A DNA stretch of 64,000 nt from Baylisascaris procyonis (GCA_037389465.1 JAZARR010000250.1:4890001-4954000); one strand, 5' to 3'; positions 1 to 13,905 are shown, counted from the first letter of the stretch. A program made the numbers and translations. The notes: generated by a model not told the origin, from the sequence alone.

Positions 1-592
1 AAATAACACTATGAGTCTATTCACTTTTTGAATCACTCTTTTTACTCCACTTTTTAAATTACTGTTCTTTGTTTTCTGACTTCCCTCTAGCAGCTTGTCT
101 TTTTTATTTAACTCAACATTTTGTTTATTTGTTCACTACCTATCATTTTATAGTCTACATTTATATGCATTCGTTTTCATTATTTTTCGTGTTAACTTCC
201 TTTATAGCCACCTCTCTGCATATAGACGAACTAATATCGCTGATAATTTAAAGACTGGGCGAATCATAAATATCTGATTACTTTACAGCCGGTTCTCCGT
301 TAAAGTTTAAATAGTCACTCGCCTAACAAATCAAAACCTTTTTGCTCTTCAATAATTACGTTGATGTCACCGAAGTTCTTCACCTAGAATTACTCATTAA
401 ACTGAAGTAGACGTAAGTCGTTCACAGAAACCTCCTATAACAGAAGAACCGTACTTCTAACAAGTCATTACTGACTTTGTATACAGCAAATAGAGTGAGT
501 GAAAGACAGATCCGTATTAGAGAGATCGATATTGTTGACATGGTTGGAAAACTGGCCAAAAGAGACAGCTTCCTGTTGCGATGGTCGCCTCA
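1..592. other. left-edge sequence, no supported gene
   Basis: AT-rich sequence with short open frames only. I see no convincing coding exon, RNA gene or repeat here. The plus-strand frame at 477-704 runs antisense to the possible minus-strand terminal exon at 593-650 and is not supported on its own. Confidence 0.4.
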
Positions 593-1246
593 ATTGCCCG
601 TCAATGAGTCCGATTCCGAATCGTCCGTGATCATCGGCTCTCGAGATGGTCTGAAAGAAAAACCATCTTATTATGAAGTATCACCCTATCTAGAAGCATT
701 CTAATTAAAAAGTTCTCCCCTCCACTTACAAATGTCAAAAACTCTTCTTACATTTATTTACTAACGCAATTCTAAATCAACCACTGAAAAAAAACCAATA
801 TTGGGAAGAAGAATATCATAATCAATCGAAAAGGAGGAGTTCTACACTATTAGCGAGTAGCATGAGGTTTCACGAGTACAAACAACGGTGAATCAATGAC
901 CCCCTCTTTCCCTCCCTCTAGAAACGCGGCTAACTAATGCAGCATGAAAACGTCGCGTAACAGTTAACAACAAAAACAGAACGAAATGAGGTGACAGAGA
1001 AGGGAATCTCCATCAATCTTCCCCCATGATGAATGCCTTATTCATAAAAACATCATTAATAAACCTATTCCCGTATTGCCTCAAATTGTCGAGTTGGTAA
1101 TGCCGTTAAATATTTCTCTTCCTTCAACACGAACAATCAAACAGCCAAAAAAGAGGCACCCTGGAGTTTGATCCAACGAAGCGATCATTGCAGTACTACC
1201 ATTTACCGGTTCATTTGCGGATCGAAAATTGAGATGCCGTACACGA
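593..1246 (-). other. possible 3'-terminal coding exons of the NEMP gene
   Basis: Two exon-like segments lie downstream of the NEMP reading frame on the same strand. The first (1246..1207, 40 nt) has a GAAATTTCAG acceptor and a GTAAAT donor. The second starts at 650 after a strong TTTCTTTCAG acceptor and reads an acidic tail (ITDDSESDSLTGN) to a TGA at about 593-595. If NEMP uses the GTAATA donor at 2886 instead of reading through to its stop at 2867, phases 1-2-1 join all three pieces. The same terminal exon also has a 61-codon alternative frame ending at TAA 468-470. Either could be chance. The sequence from 1247 to 2866 shows only low-complexity and C-rich tracts. Confidence 0.3.
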
Positions 1247-2866
1247 CTGAAATTTCAACCAAACAATACTTTTTGTTTCTCATGAACACGTATCAGCAAT
1301 ACATTATCCCTATTGTGTACCACTTTTATATAACATAAAACCGTTAAGTAAGATCGCCTGAAAAAGATAGCGAAGGATTTTAGAAGGCGTCAAAACAACT
1401 CAGAATCGGCAAAAGGTCACAACTGAATCGATGGAATGAATCAGGAAGGGACACCTCAACATGGGCCTTAGGCAACCACAAATGAAGAAAATAAACAGGA
1501 AATTTCATCATAAACCTTAGATTCAAAACAAAAACCATTTCCCAAGACAAATTAGAATCAAAATAAACCAGACTAAGGAAAAAAACCTCTTAAAATAAAC
1601 AAATAAAAAAGGAAAACAACAAAGAGCAGCATAAAAAATAAAAAAACCTTTTCCGCTCCTCTAGAGATCCGGTAATTGATGATTCTGCAACGGTTCTTTA
1701 GAGGGCCGAAAAGCGTGAGCGAAAGAATCGATTTACAAGCAAACTACCAACAGGGACAGGCTCTTCGATAAACCATTGCCAAACATTAATTACTCTTGGG
1801 ACAAAAAAAAATATTGCAATGACAACAGAAAGATCAAGTGGCATCCTCTAGTTCTTTCCTCTTTTTTCATCTTATTTCATTGCCAATTGCAAATAAAGTA
1901 TGCCGATTTTCGCCAACAAAATACAGCATTTCCGAGAAATCATTATTTGAAACTTCAAGTCTCTATAGTTTGTGCAGTATCGGATCAGCAATAGGCCTAT
2001 TTTGCAAATCGTAGAACTTAGCCCGACAAACGAAAGAAAGTACATAAATGCCGTCTTGATGAAAGCATTGAAGATAACAGCTGCAGTATAAACTCCAATA
2101 ATCTTTAGTTTCGAAATAAATGGAAGCAGAAGCTTTACTCATGGCGTGTCGAGCGTTTCTCTTGTTCCAACCGAAGTAAATATTCGCGATCCGAGTCACT
2201 GTCACTGTCACTGTCGTTCGCTTCTCGCTCTTCCACCGCCCCCCCTCCCCCTGTGCCTGTTCAAGCGACGCCTTAAATCCGAATTTGGGTCGGATCGCAA
2301 TCGATCACTACAAATGATGACACCGTTACTGGAAAAAAAAAGTTATACAGCAAGATTAAACAAATGTAGAATATGCAAAAATAAGAAAAAGACATTTCCT
2401 CTTACCCCCCCCCCCCTTATCTATTAAAAATCCCAACCCACTTATCAAGAAACTCCTTTTTTCATATATCTCAGCAAAACCCCCTCTTTACTTAGCAAAG
2501 AAAACATGATGCAATCTATCTGAGAAGAGTCAAAAAATCCCACAAAGAAAACTGCCCTCAACCGATGGATATATTGCAAATTGGCCTTTCTGTAACCATT
2601 TCGAAATTCGAGCTTTCTCCACTTTCTGCTTTCTTCATTCTACTGATTATATGAGTTAATTCAGCCTTACTTAAACACTTTGAAGCAAAGGATGGCAATT
2701 GATCTCTGTGGATTACGCTGTATCTTTTAAATGCGTTATTGAATCCTTGCAAGCCCCAATCACATCATTCCCTTCGAAAGGTTTAAAATGCTAGAGGAGT
2801 CTTTATATGAGCTTGAATCAGAAATGTCCATGCAACTGAAGGCCTACTACATCCCTCAGCTCTTTC

Positions 2867-5800
2867 TCACACACCCTCTCTATTACCGTTATCCTTCAAA
2901 GACGCATACCACGGCGTGTCACGAAACGATGCACGTCCGCGTGTACGCTGCTCTGTGACCATCTCATCCTCACCACTATCGTCAGAAAATTCATCGAGTC
3001 GTGAGCATTCCAGTTCATGCAGCAACGATTCCTCTTCCGATACGTGACCACATGATCCATCAACAAACCGAGCGAACCTGAAGTTTAGTATACAATCAAA
3101 GAACAATACAACAATAGCAGTACTGGAATAGTTCGACGCTCCAATTAATTCAACTAAAGATACACTGCTGTATTTAAATTTTTTCACTGCATAACCCATA
3201 GCAATGTTCCCAGGCCTACAAGACTTCCGCTCTGAAGGATGTGCTCTCCTTAAGAACTGAGAGTCTTGATGAACTCCAGAAGGCGATTCCAGTTTTCGGA
3301 CAACTGATGCTTTTCCTCACATAAAACGAGAGCAGAGAATATCATGTCCCTAATTTTCCATCTTTGCACACATGATGCCCTTCTGCCTTCTAGCATTATT
3401 TTCTTGAACAGGAGTGGGAAATGGAAAGTTATTGACACCGCTATCGGTAATTTTGGCAAAAACAATGAAAATATTTTAAAATGACCTGGATAGGAATGTT
3501 TTGGATGTGTTCGTAAGCTAAGTTGGATATATTCGAGAGTGGATGGTGAAAGTTCAAGTCAAATTTAAATGAGATAAAGGTTATATATCACCTAATGTGC
3601 GACGCTCTAAGCCCGAATCGTGTCTGAGTCACCGATGAATTTATTTATTGCGCTATATGCGTCATATATAATTACGCGGTTTCTCCACCGCTCGAATCAC
3701 GAGATGCAACGCTGTTATTGTTGTATTTGCAAATGACTCAATTTAGCATTTCCATTCACGAATAACGAATGTCCTAAGCAGCAAAACACACTCATTCATG
3801 TTGTGCATCATCAGACAATCCAAACAATATAGATTATGCAATTGCTCTTCATATATTGAAAGTCCCCAACCTTTTCGGGTCGCTAAGAGAAGAAGTAATC
3901 TTCCACGCATTTACTTCGGGGCTGCTACAATAAAGGCGCAATTCGTCCAAAGCTTTACTTGTTTCCTCTTCTCCCTGTCGCTCATACTCTTCCAATGTTA
4001 ACAAACGACGCGATTTCGGGAAGAGAAAACGCCTGAAATGTGCATTTCAATTAAGATACTGAAATCATAGATGCAGATAACACGAGAAAAATTCGAGAGA
4101 AAAGCTGATACGAGATGATCAGATGGTAAGCGAAAGAGACAGAACGAGTAAACAGTGGGAAGAGGGAAGATGAGCAAAGTGACACAACACTTCAGATCTA
4201 AAAGAAATGAGAAATAAAGGTAAAAATAAGATGAAAGCCCACCAAGTTGTGTTAACAACGGCAAAGAACTTCATCACAATAGGAATAATCCATCCCTTAG
4301 CTGCTGACCAAAAAAGTAGCAATGCGATTACGCTATATGCCACCTCAGTGATCTAAAAATACCTGTGAAAACAACGAAGGGAAGAAATGCAAAACTTATC
4401 AGCCATATGACAGAGGGAAATTTTTCTTCCCTACCTCAAGCAACTTCCTAATTAAAATGCGACATACGAATGTCGCATAGGGAATAAGAAAGCCCAAAAC
4501 AGATCAACGACTTTAAAAGTAAAACACTTTGCTTGGAATTGTTTCATCTCTAAACCTGGTGAATCTTCTTGTGCTCTATTTTGCAGTGATCAAATATATA
4601 CTCTCCAGAAAAGTGCTAAGGCCCATTAATGAATCCATGAGCAAAAAAGCCACTAAATATATAAGAGTATAGTATGTGTTAGAGGTACTGGATTAGTCTT
4701 TCAGTGTGTACTTATATAAGTGGGTGTGAAATGCATCAACATATGATTCGCATGCTTTCTCCCGCCCTTCTCCTATTGGATGACGCAATCGGCTTTCCAA
4801 AGCAATCTTAATCACCTATGTAATGCGTAAAAACAATAGTGTTTACAGGAAAATAACAATAAAGTGGTCAACACATCGTTTAATTAAATATACCTGACAC
4901 GAGAAATAGATAAGTGCAAGTGCGATCGACTGAAGTGCCCACTGTGCGAGATTATGCGAGCGCACATCTGTTGGAGGTCCATATCGATAACAGATCGCAA
5001 ACGATATAAGCGTAACCGTTGCAAAATATGCGGCAACGAATTTCTGATACTGCAGAAGCAGCAACGTGAAGTTCTTCCAAACCATATAAACGATATAAAA
5101 CGATAACGACCAACCACCAAATAATATTGGTAATCCCGCCCATCGCTGCAAATTAACAATATTATATATTAGACAAACGCGAGAAAATATAAAATGTGGA
5201 AAAATTAAGAATCTGAGTTCAGGACGCTTAATAATGATCGGATTTAACTAAGATGCAAATAAACAATTCGGGAAGTGAAATTAAAAAGATAAAAAAGACA
5301 TCAAATGCCCACTGGTGTTGCCGTAAAACAAGAACTTCAACACTGACAAGTAGATAAATGACGAAAGGAGGACAAAACATCGGAACAAAATAAATCACTG
5401 ACATCTTAAAGGAACTTTCAGAGGCACAAAAAGTAAACAATGCTGAAGAATAACGGAAGAGATTTGGGAAGGGGAGAAGCGAGAAGGGGAGATTTAGCGT
5501 CAAGAAGACCCTTGTTTGCGAGGACAAGTTACGGCTGAGGAAAGACGCATAAAAGATGAAAGAAATTAGACACGCTTTCTTGCTTTTGCCATTGAGTATT
5601 AGAATCGCACCATACAGATCAGACTTCTATCACATATACAAGGAACATTTCAAAAGATTAAAGAATGTTTTCACTATAAAATGTGCGTCACTAATACAAA
5701 ACTTAAGTGTGGTCAAAAGTTAAGCATTCTAAACGAATGCTACAAAACCTTAGAAAAATACAGATCTAATCCAAAATAATTCATGAAGAAGCTCCCAAGC

Positions 5801-8800
5801 TTTAATAACATTGGAACCTTCGGAGTGAATCGGTAGAAGACAATTGCCACGATAAGCAACGATGCGACCACTCCGGCAGCGCATCCGCCCGCATAGTAAA
5901 GCAGTGCGTTGCGCACCAGCGAAGCTGACATCACAAACAGCACAATACTTCCAAGGAACACGCCAAGACGTATGTAGTTCACATCTGCAACATCAAGTCT
6001 CTCTCCCCAATAACAGGCCTCTCCCTTTCTTAAATATATCTGTGTTTCTCTACCTACGAAATGTTACACGTCACATGCACTGTGCACGACTAGCAGTGGG
6101 TACGGCAACTGATTTCGTTATGCTTTCTTCTTCATCCACTAGTTACTCACTCTTTTTTCACGCGAAAAGAGGAACAAACCCTAAATGCTAAATGCAAAAC
6201 ACATCGATATGGCGACATGAAGGTAAGGTCTGTATAGAAAAAAGTGAGTGGAAATATTCGCAACTAAACACTGATACTTGGACTTCGTCATTAGCACATT
6301 AAAAGAAAGGAATTTCTGCCGCAAAGCCGCCAAGTATCAATAGGTCTAACCGAAGATAGAAACGACACCATCGAATAGTTACCAATATCCATGACCCAAG
6401 GAATTTTCTCTTCCGATGGGAAAAAATGCGTAAGGAATGTCCTATAATACCTGACATACCACCTAAATACTGTGGAGCTCATACTATCGCTTTTACAAAG
6501 CTTATGCAAATTCCTTCCAGCAACACTAATCGAAGATGTTATTTGCGAAGAAACACTGCTTCTACCAGAGGCACGATCCGATGTAATCTTGAAGGCGTGA
6601 AAATAGCATTAAATACCACGCATATAGTTAGCATATTCTAGCCGCACCATATAACAAGCATCGTGATAACTTATTCCCTATCTAATAAGCAGTCAGGTAA
6701 TATTTTAATGCAAAGAAATAATTTACCCCAGACACGCACTCTGACCGTATAGGGTTCATTGGTGAAAACGCCTATAACGGATCGACCAAACGGATTCAGA
6801 TGCTTAGAACGCATGATACTTGCGTAACGAAGCAATCCGAAGAGACGTTGATCATCACGGTAATGCTCCAACATCGAAGAACAGTTTTCCCCCTATAACC
6901 TTTGTTAATACCTCCAACACCTTTACTAATATTCAATAACGAAAACTTCAAACATACGGCAAATTTCATTTACGGTGAAGCATTACAAACCGAGATTACA
7001 TATGCTGGTAATATGGCCAATTTTTTAGATATAAGCTTATGTATTACACGTAATGGTGTAGTCACAAATGTATATGATAAAACCGAACAGTTTAACTTTC
7101 CAGTTAACAAATATACTCAATTGGATAGTAATATTCCTCTGTTTATGCACAAAAACCTCATAGTTTCCCAAATCTATAGATTTACTAAACTTTGCTCCAC
7201 TAAAGAAAATTTCATCAATAAGTGCAAAGACCTACTTAAAAATTATAGGGATAAAGGTCTCAGTAATTTCATTATGAAAAAGTTTATATACAAGGCATTG
7301 ATCAATAAACCGGAATTGATATATAAGTTCGCCTACCCAAATAGACAAAGTATTAGCAATTTACTTGATACAATTTTTTATGGGCCTTAGTATCTTACAC
7401 ATATTAGATTAAAGACAGATGTACTTCACGGAATATAAGGTCTGTTGCATCCTTATAAGAAAATACAACCCACATAATAACTTCATTTTATAATTACACT
7501 AATAGAATCTAAGTTATTTGTAGTGAACGACCGCACTACGATTCAATTTGCATATACTTCTATAGTCGTCTCCGTATTCAAAACCGTTCGCTGTTATGTA
7601 CGTTAACTCTGATATATTGATGGTTTTCCATGTTCTTCAGTTCAGTCAGCTGGTTAAGTCACCCGGTGCGGTTTAGTGCACCGTTTCGGTTAGACGACAG
7701 TAAATCTTCAAATTCGCCCGGCAACAACACGACGTACAAACAATGGAAGCCGATGGAAAAAGAAACGTAGCTTTGGCCTCACAAGGATCGGTCACTGAGA
7801 AAAATAGAAAACCGGAACGTGAAGGTGAGGTAGACATGTTTCTGGTAATCTACTTTTAACCGATAATATTAATCATGTTCACATTGACACCAACTATAGT
7901 TCCCTTTACGACTTCAGTTGTATTTCTTCATTCTACTCCTCGTCTGTTATGTCACTAGGTTTTCTTTTCTACTTCCATCTGTTCCCTTATTATGCTACCC
8001 TTTACATCGTGTTGTTTCACTAACATTACAACCTTTCATCAACTAACAGGGTTATGCGTATCGTTCTGATGATGGCCCACGCATAACTCAGGTGCACACG
8101 TAAACGAATAAGGGCCGAAACGTGTTCACCTATTTAATCTTTGTTCTTTTCTTAGAATATACTCTTTACAAATACGATCTATTTTTGCTATTTTCTTGTT
8201 TATTTTTATATTTTATTCTGCACTCATAGTTCTTAAATAATCTCATGTCAATTAACGGTGGATTTAAATAATATCATAACATCCATGTAACATTTCTACA
8301 TAACGAGATACTTCTGTATATATAATATAAGATTGAATTATTGTCTAAATATATATATTAGCCTATTGTGACATTCACAAAACAAAACACACAATCAAAC
8401 CTGAAAGGAGAGTAAGCAACAAATTCGCGACACTCTTGCAGATTTTCTTTTCCGAGAGATGATGCGCCCAAAGATTTTAATTTTATATGCCTTCCACAGA
8501 TAAAACACAAACCAGTGGAACAAAAGAACGTAAAAGCGCATATTTTTCAGTGGATAAAATAAGTGCGCTTTGCATTTGAAAACGATGAAATATGAGGGAG
8601 TGCTTATCTCTAGCTTAATGTCATCAAACTATCGATCAATCTTTTATTCCGCTTCGAGCAGGAGGGCTAAGCTAACTTCTACAAAGCAAATGAGTCTATG
8701 TGTCCAATCGTAATCGACTTCCAAAGTAAAAATAGGTCCACAAAATGGCTTTCCTTCTCTGTCCCGAACATAAAATCGAGATTTAAACAACAAAATTGCA

Positions 8801-9929
8801 ATTGTTTAATTACGCACCTCCGATGCAATTAAAAATTTGATATAATTTCATGCCATCAACAGTGGTAACCAAGATCTCCATGCGAATGAAAGGAATCGAA
8901 GTTGGACTGAAGCAATCGACTTTCATATTCCATCTCCTCCCTTCTCCGCCATCTAAATCTTCCCCTCCTCCGCCCTCTGTCAACAAAATTTCTCCTCCCT
9001 TTCCTTTCTGCCACACAAAACTTCCTTCCCCTCTCCCTCACGACTACGAAAGAGGAGTTTAGCAATCAAACCTGATATATCTGATAGGTTTGCTCGTTGG
9101 TTAGATTAATCTGCAGATGTACTTCAACGAAAAGACGCGAAAAATGAACATCAAATCCATCGAAGTGATATATATCCAATGAGGTTGAAGTCCATGATGA
9201 AGATTTCCGAGGTATCTTCATTGGAATATATCCCAACTCTGAAAATGAAGCAAATTTAGGAGAGTGTATAAGATAAGCTTGATCATCACAAAATATTGTT
9301 CACAAATTTTGGCAAGTTCAGCAATTGCACTGCTTAGTGATGTGCAATTAAGCGTTTCGATAAAATGCATTAGCAGCAACAAACATAATGACTGCAGTTC
9401 CACAAGTAAAGAAGAGGCAATTCTAAGTCATTAACGCCGATGTGGTGATTGTATCACCTTGAGAGGAATGGCGGGTCGGTGCAGACACTACGCTTTGAAT
9501 GCTATCGTTTTTGATCTTTCGAGTCTTTGCTCCTATGTATGCGTCTTAGTGCTAAGATATTTCAATGTCTGAGGCGTTCGGTTAACGGTTAAACTCAAAA
9601 AAGTGAACTAAAAATAAATAGGTAGAAAAAGACATTCAATTAAGAATTCAGATATTGCCCGTTCAAGAACGTGAATTTCAATATCGTCCAATCGGCTTCA
9701 ACTCATCAGAGATAAAACCTAATGGGAGATGAAAGAGAAAGAAAACATGACTCTTGACCTTTTTCGTTGGTAAAACCACTATTTCTGGCTAGAACCGATG
9801 AAGGCAGATAAAAAACTACAAACCTGTTGAGTTGCACTCCTCCACAATGCCGTCATCGTCAACACTCATTGAAAATGCACAACACGCTTGCACTAGTAAT
9901 GTGAGCAACAACAGCCGATGCAAATCCAT
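2867..9929 (-). CDS. nemp-1: NEMP/TMEM194 nuclear envelope integral membrane protein
   Basis: Multi-pass inner-nuclear-membrane protein, in other animals needed for nuclear-envelope stiffness and fertility. Exons joined by phase: 9929-9824 (start; signal peptide MDLHRLLLLTLLVQACCAFS), 9238-9072, 9007-8818 (CFSP motif), 5984-5818, 5145-4894, 4352 to about 4260, a less certain exon ending near 3275, and 3077-2867. The 5984 and 5145 exons hold the membrane core: YYAGGCAAGVVASLL, FGGWSLSFYIVY, then the family signature ICYRYGPPTDVRS. The 4352 exon continues with VAYSVIALLLFWS. The C-terminal exon has RFARFVDGS and an acidic EFSDDSGEDE stretch, like the nucleoplasmic tail of vertebrate NEMP1. Exon phases agree from the first exon through 4352; the joins between about 4260 and 3275 are unresolved, and the end may instead lie near 593. 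The third intron (8817-5985) contains retroelement debris. Family identity is secure; terminal exons are not. Confidence 0.85.
6902..7390 (+). pseudogene. reverse-transcriptase C-terminal fragment, Penelope-like type
   Basis: An open frame of 162 codons on the strand opposite NEMP, inside its third intron. It reads NMANFLDISLCIT, then VYDKTEQFNFPVN, LDSNIP and SQIYRFTKLCSTKENFINKC. This order (FLD, a conserved YxK, a SNxP box, an R...CS...F stretch, then a G-rich tail with a terminal Tyr/Phe) matches the segment after the catalytic core in Penelope-like and related reverse transcriptases. The catalytic YxDD box and any endonuclease domain are not present in the flanks, so this is a 5'-truncated copy that happens to stay open. 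A host-domesticated exon is possible but unsupported. Class assignment is from motif memory, not a search. Confidence 0.55.
8066..8121 (+). ncRNA. hammerhead-ribozyme-like core (weak)
   Basis: CTGATGA at 8066-8072 is followed by GGCCC (8074-8078), a 33-nt loop, GGGCC (8112-8116) and GAAAC (8117-8121). This is the order of a hammerhead core with stem II closed. GTG-TT-CAC after GAAAC could form a minimal stem III, followed by CTA. I do not find a convincing stem I partner, and the stem II loop is long. Penelope-like elements are known to carry hammerhead motifs, and a reverse-transcriptase fragment lies 0.7 kb upstream on the same strand. Treat as a candidate only. Confidence 0.25.
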
Positions 9930-12518
9930 TCTTTTGGAATGTGCAATACAGAAATAAGGCAATCTATATAAAGCAAATGCATATATTCCAAAGTATTTAA
10001 ATTCTTAGCGATTGTAGAGCACCGTTACAGCTGTGTGGTGACACAACTGAGATGAGTATATATCGCACAAAAGAAAGTAGTTTAGTACCGTTAAAGCCTT
10101 GTATGGCACGTTGAAGCTATGAACTTTCGCATATGCCGCACAAGTGGTATTAACACCAATAAATGCTAACGATAGAATATCGCCACATGGTGTGATCCCC
10201 TGGAGTATTGAAGGTAAACACCACGTATCGCTAATGAAATGCCACTCCACAACGCTTGACGAACTCATACAGATATTTGCCTTCATTGTACTACTGGATG
10301 ATGCTCTTTGTCGTGATGTTCCCATGTTAGAGGAGGAACTTTTTACTGCGCCGTTATCGATGGTTCATGCTGATTGGCAATAATAACTCAGAAACATCCC
10401 AACCGAAAGCATTTTCACGCAAAACATGAGCAATACGATCGAAACAATAGAAAATATTCTATGAAAAATAAGCGAATAGATCTGTTCCATGACTGAGACT
10501 TCCTTATCGAAGTTTAATGTCACCGAAACAAACGACGTGTTGTTAAATCCTTTCTCCCATACCGTCCTCCATCTCGAATCATTAGTCAAACGTGAAAAGT
10601 TGGCTAAGGTCACGTGCTGCATATGCACGAGAAAACATTGTCACACAGATACGCGTCGACTACAAAACAAATCAGTAAGACGCATGCAGCCACTTGAATC
10701 TCTTCAAGCTGACACAGCAACATTTTTCCACGAGCATTGAGTGAGAAACTCCACTAGATTTCCCAACACTTAGTGCTAGTTTTAAAGCTTGCATAAGGAA
10801 AGAACGCGAAAGATACCGGACACATCCATCCTTCAAACAGTGAAAATTCATCAAAAATGAAAAAATCCTGAGCCAGATTCCTCATTTGCTTCATCGATCC
10901 CAATTCCCCGGTCATAAGAAGCAGTGGGTAGTTCTTCTAATATCCAGCTACCGACCGATCAAATTATTCAATAAACACGAAATGAAAAGAAAGCAGCTGT
11001 TAATTTTAACAAATAAAACAAATTCGAATTTCACTACTGTATTCGATCATTCGCTTCATGAGTGATGCGGTATTTGAAACGGAATAAAGACGCATTTCGG
11101 TGTTGTTATGGGGCACTCCGGTCAGAGAAAAGTAACAAGCGAAGACTAAATGTTGAGATCTATTTGTTCCACTGAGTGGACATCGAAAAGCAAGAACGAA
11201 CCCACTGAATGAACAAACCTAAGGAGAAGGTGAAAGATAAAATAATAAAGACTAAATTTAAAAATAACAAAAGATGTAGACAAAGAATTGTAAATAAGGA
11301 AAACGGCACTAAGCAGCGAGATATATACACTTCAGAAAGAAGAATAGATGCAAAACAATGAGGTACACGCATATAGCAGCAATGCAATTCAAGCAATAAG
11401 CAAATGTTATAAAATCAATTTGTACAGGTAGTGATAATAACATAACAAAATGAGGCGAATGGAATCAACCAAAAATCATTAAGGGAAATAAGAACGAAAT
11501 TGAGAGATGAAAACAAAATCAAAATAAGAGGATAACGAACTCAATAAATAATGAGTGATTGTTCCTTTCGTCAGTCGATTCAAGGCCTCTCGTAGAGAGA
11601 TTTTTTAGCGACTTATGAAGGAGCTTATTCCAATTGCCGATAACTCTGAGCTGGAAGCTGTAAATGATGCTGTTAGCAGATTTTACGCGCTATTTAATAA
11701 CAATGGAGTCTACGGGAGGATATCGTTGACTTGTGGGTTTTGTAGTCACGTGCCGCATCCTCTCTCATACATTATTGGTCCTTCACTCTCACCTGAATAC
11801 CTATGATAACAAAAAAAAAAGTAGTGCAGCAATGAAATCATCCTCTGCTCGGAACCTTATAGCTGTCCGTACCTCTTTGGCCTCGAAGTCTGTAGTCGAT
11901 GATGAGATGACACAATATATATATGCGGAAAAGCAACAAAGACATTTTTAATCATAAACAGAGCACGCAGCCATACATTTAAAACCTAAAGAAAAGGAAG
12001 AGCAGAGATCATAAGCAATGAAAGGCATGCAGGAATGCAGACGAAAATAAGATAGATAGAATTAATTACTACCAGCCACCAGTAAATATCACCACAGATC
12101 GCACTATTCTAAGCGTCGCTTAAAACAAGAGAGTGGCCGCCTATAACCGCATGATACGACAGAGAATTCTAGATGTGAGCAACACATGAAGCGAATGAAT
12201 TGAGCACATCAGTTCGATTCGTTACCTTCTTTTCAATTTGAAAGGGATGAGCCTCGAGCTTAATGCAAACTTTGTAAAAAAGAAAATACGCTCACAAAGG
12301 ACCGTCAGAAAAATTTGACAATCTTGAGGCATAAATGTAAATCGAATTGAACTCTATGATACCACAGAGGTTCTGAATCAGAAATAAGAAGCCGTTGATC
12401 ATAATTAAGCGGCAACAGTTAACGAAATGCTTTTCTAGAAGCCGCCTTAGTGACGCGCCATTGAACTTTCTTATTTATCTCCATATCGTTTTTCACAGAT
12501 GGCGACCAAACATTAGTA
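9930..12518. other. intergenic region upstream of NEMP
   Basis: Sequence 5' of the NEMP start codon. It contains only short open frames on both strands, none with a recognisable domain or a pair of good splice sites in a consistent frame. The NEMP promoter should lie just above 9930 on the minus strand, but I see no clear core motif. Confidence 0.5.
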
Positions 12519-13742
12519 AGTATTCGCTTTACAAATACTGAAAATTACTCTCAGAAAATCGACTCTAAATCTTCTTAGCTTTTCTGACGTTATCAGTGAT
12601 AACCAGCACGGCTTCCTTAAAGGAAAATCTACACTTACACAACTCATGACTTTCTATTGTGACTGGTACGAAGCCCTCAATAACGGTTTCCGAACAAATG
12701 TGGTGTATATTGATTTTGCCAAGGCTTTTAACTCGGTGACCCATCCGAAATTGTTGCTCAAGCTGAAAGCGTATGGAATAGATGGCGCTGTCCTAGCCTG
12801 GTTGAAAGATTTTTTACGCGGACGAAGCTTCATAGTGAAAATGCCTTGTCTTCGCTGCACTTTGTGCTCAACGGGTTGCCGCAGGGTAGCGTTCTGGGGC
12901 CTCTTCTATTTCTGCTTTATGTAAACGGTCTTCCAGAGGACTTATTAAGCTGCTGCAAGTTTTATGCTAATGATGTGAAAATAAACAGACCTACTATTGA
13001 GCCCCAACTCGATTATAACGCATTATGTCAGGACATGGTTTCATTAGAAAAATGGTCACAGCTATGGCAACTCGATAGATCCGCTGAAAAATGCTTTGAA
13101 ATTGCACCAAATTTCTTGACTGAATGTCTTCTGCGTTTATCTTTCTGCAAAGGAAGTAGTGAAGGATCTAGGTGTTTACGTGAGTTCCGACCTTAGCCGG
13201 CATAATCATTGTGTTGAAATTTCGCGGAGGGCTGCCCAAGTTGCGAATTGCATTCTGCGTGCCGTGCAGTACAGTTGCGTAGAAGATTACTGGAAAGCTT
13301 TCGTTGCTTACTGTCGCCCCATTTTGGAATATTGCAGTCAGGTTGGTCCCCACCCGCGAAAAGGACATCGAGATAATTGAGAGACCTCAACGGCGCTTCA
13401 CTAAGGCGGCTTTTAGAAAAGCTTTCCATCGACCGCTCCAGCCTAATCGTGAGCAGCGGCTTCGTATTTTTGACTTGAAACCTTTGTGGCATCGCAGAGC
13501 TTAGTTCTATTTATATTTATGTTTCAAAATCATTGAAGGTTTCTCAGGCATTCCGTTCGAGAGCATTTTCTCCTTTACAAAGTTTGCACTACGCTCGAGG
13601 CTTCACCCTCTACAAATCGAAAGGAAATCACTTAATCGAAGTGATGTGCTTAACTCCTTCGCTTATCGTGTTGTCCATTTGGAACTGTTCACCATGTGAT
13701 GTGGTAATGGCTGGTGATTTGTCATGCTTTAAGAGACGCTTG

Positions 13743-13898
13743 GAGCAGTGTGATCTATCAGCGATATGCGCTACATATCGGTTATGACAAATAATCACAT
13801 GTATTTCTTTTTTTTCGACATTCCTACGTATCTCTATTCCTCATGATTTCTGATATTTGTTTTTATTAATCGCTGATAGCTGATAGATCACACTGCTC
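13743..13898. repeat. 20-bp perfect inverted repeat in the LINE 3' end
   Basis: The 20 bases at 13743-13762 (GAGCAGTG...ATCAGC) recur as an exact reverse complement at 13879-13898, separated by about 116 bases. The right copy lies outside the coding remnant, in the 3' untranslated part. It looks like an inverted duplication of the last codons of the element. Confidence 0.8.
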
Positions 13899-13905
13899 AT
13901 GCGAG

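Noticed and set aside
477..704. 75-codon plus-strand open frame
   Set aside because: It is antisense to a minus-strand segment with a strong splice acceptor and shows no domain of its own.
2190..2230. GTCACT-type short repeat encoding Ser-Asp repeats on the minus strand
   Set aside because: The frame is blocked by a stop upstream and no suitable acceptor was found; it reads as simple sequence.
7743..7829. Short plus-strand start (MEADGKRNVALASQG) followed by a GTGAGG donor
   Set aside because: No acceptor exon could be paired with it and it sits between retroelement pieces in an intron; too short to support.
10005..10740. Overlapping open frames of 80-106 codons on both strands
   Set aside because: Mutually overlapping, with no recognisable domains or consistent splice phases.
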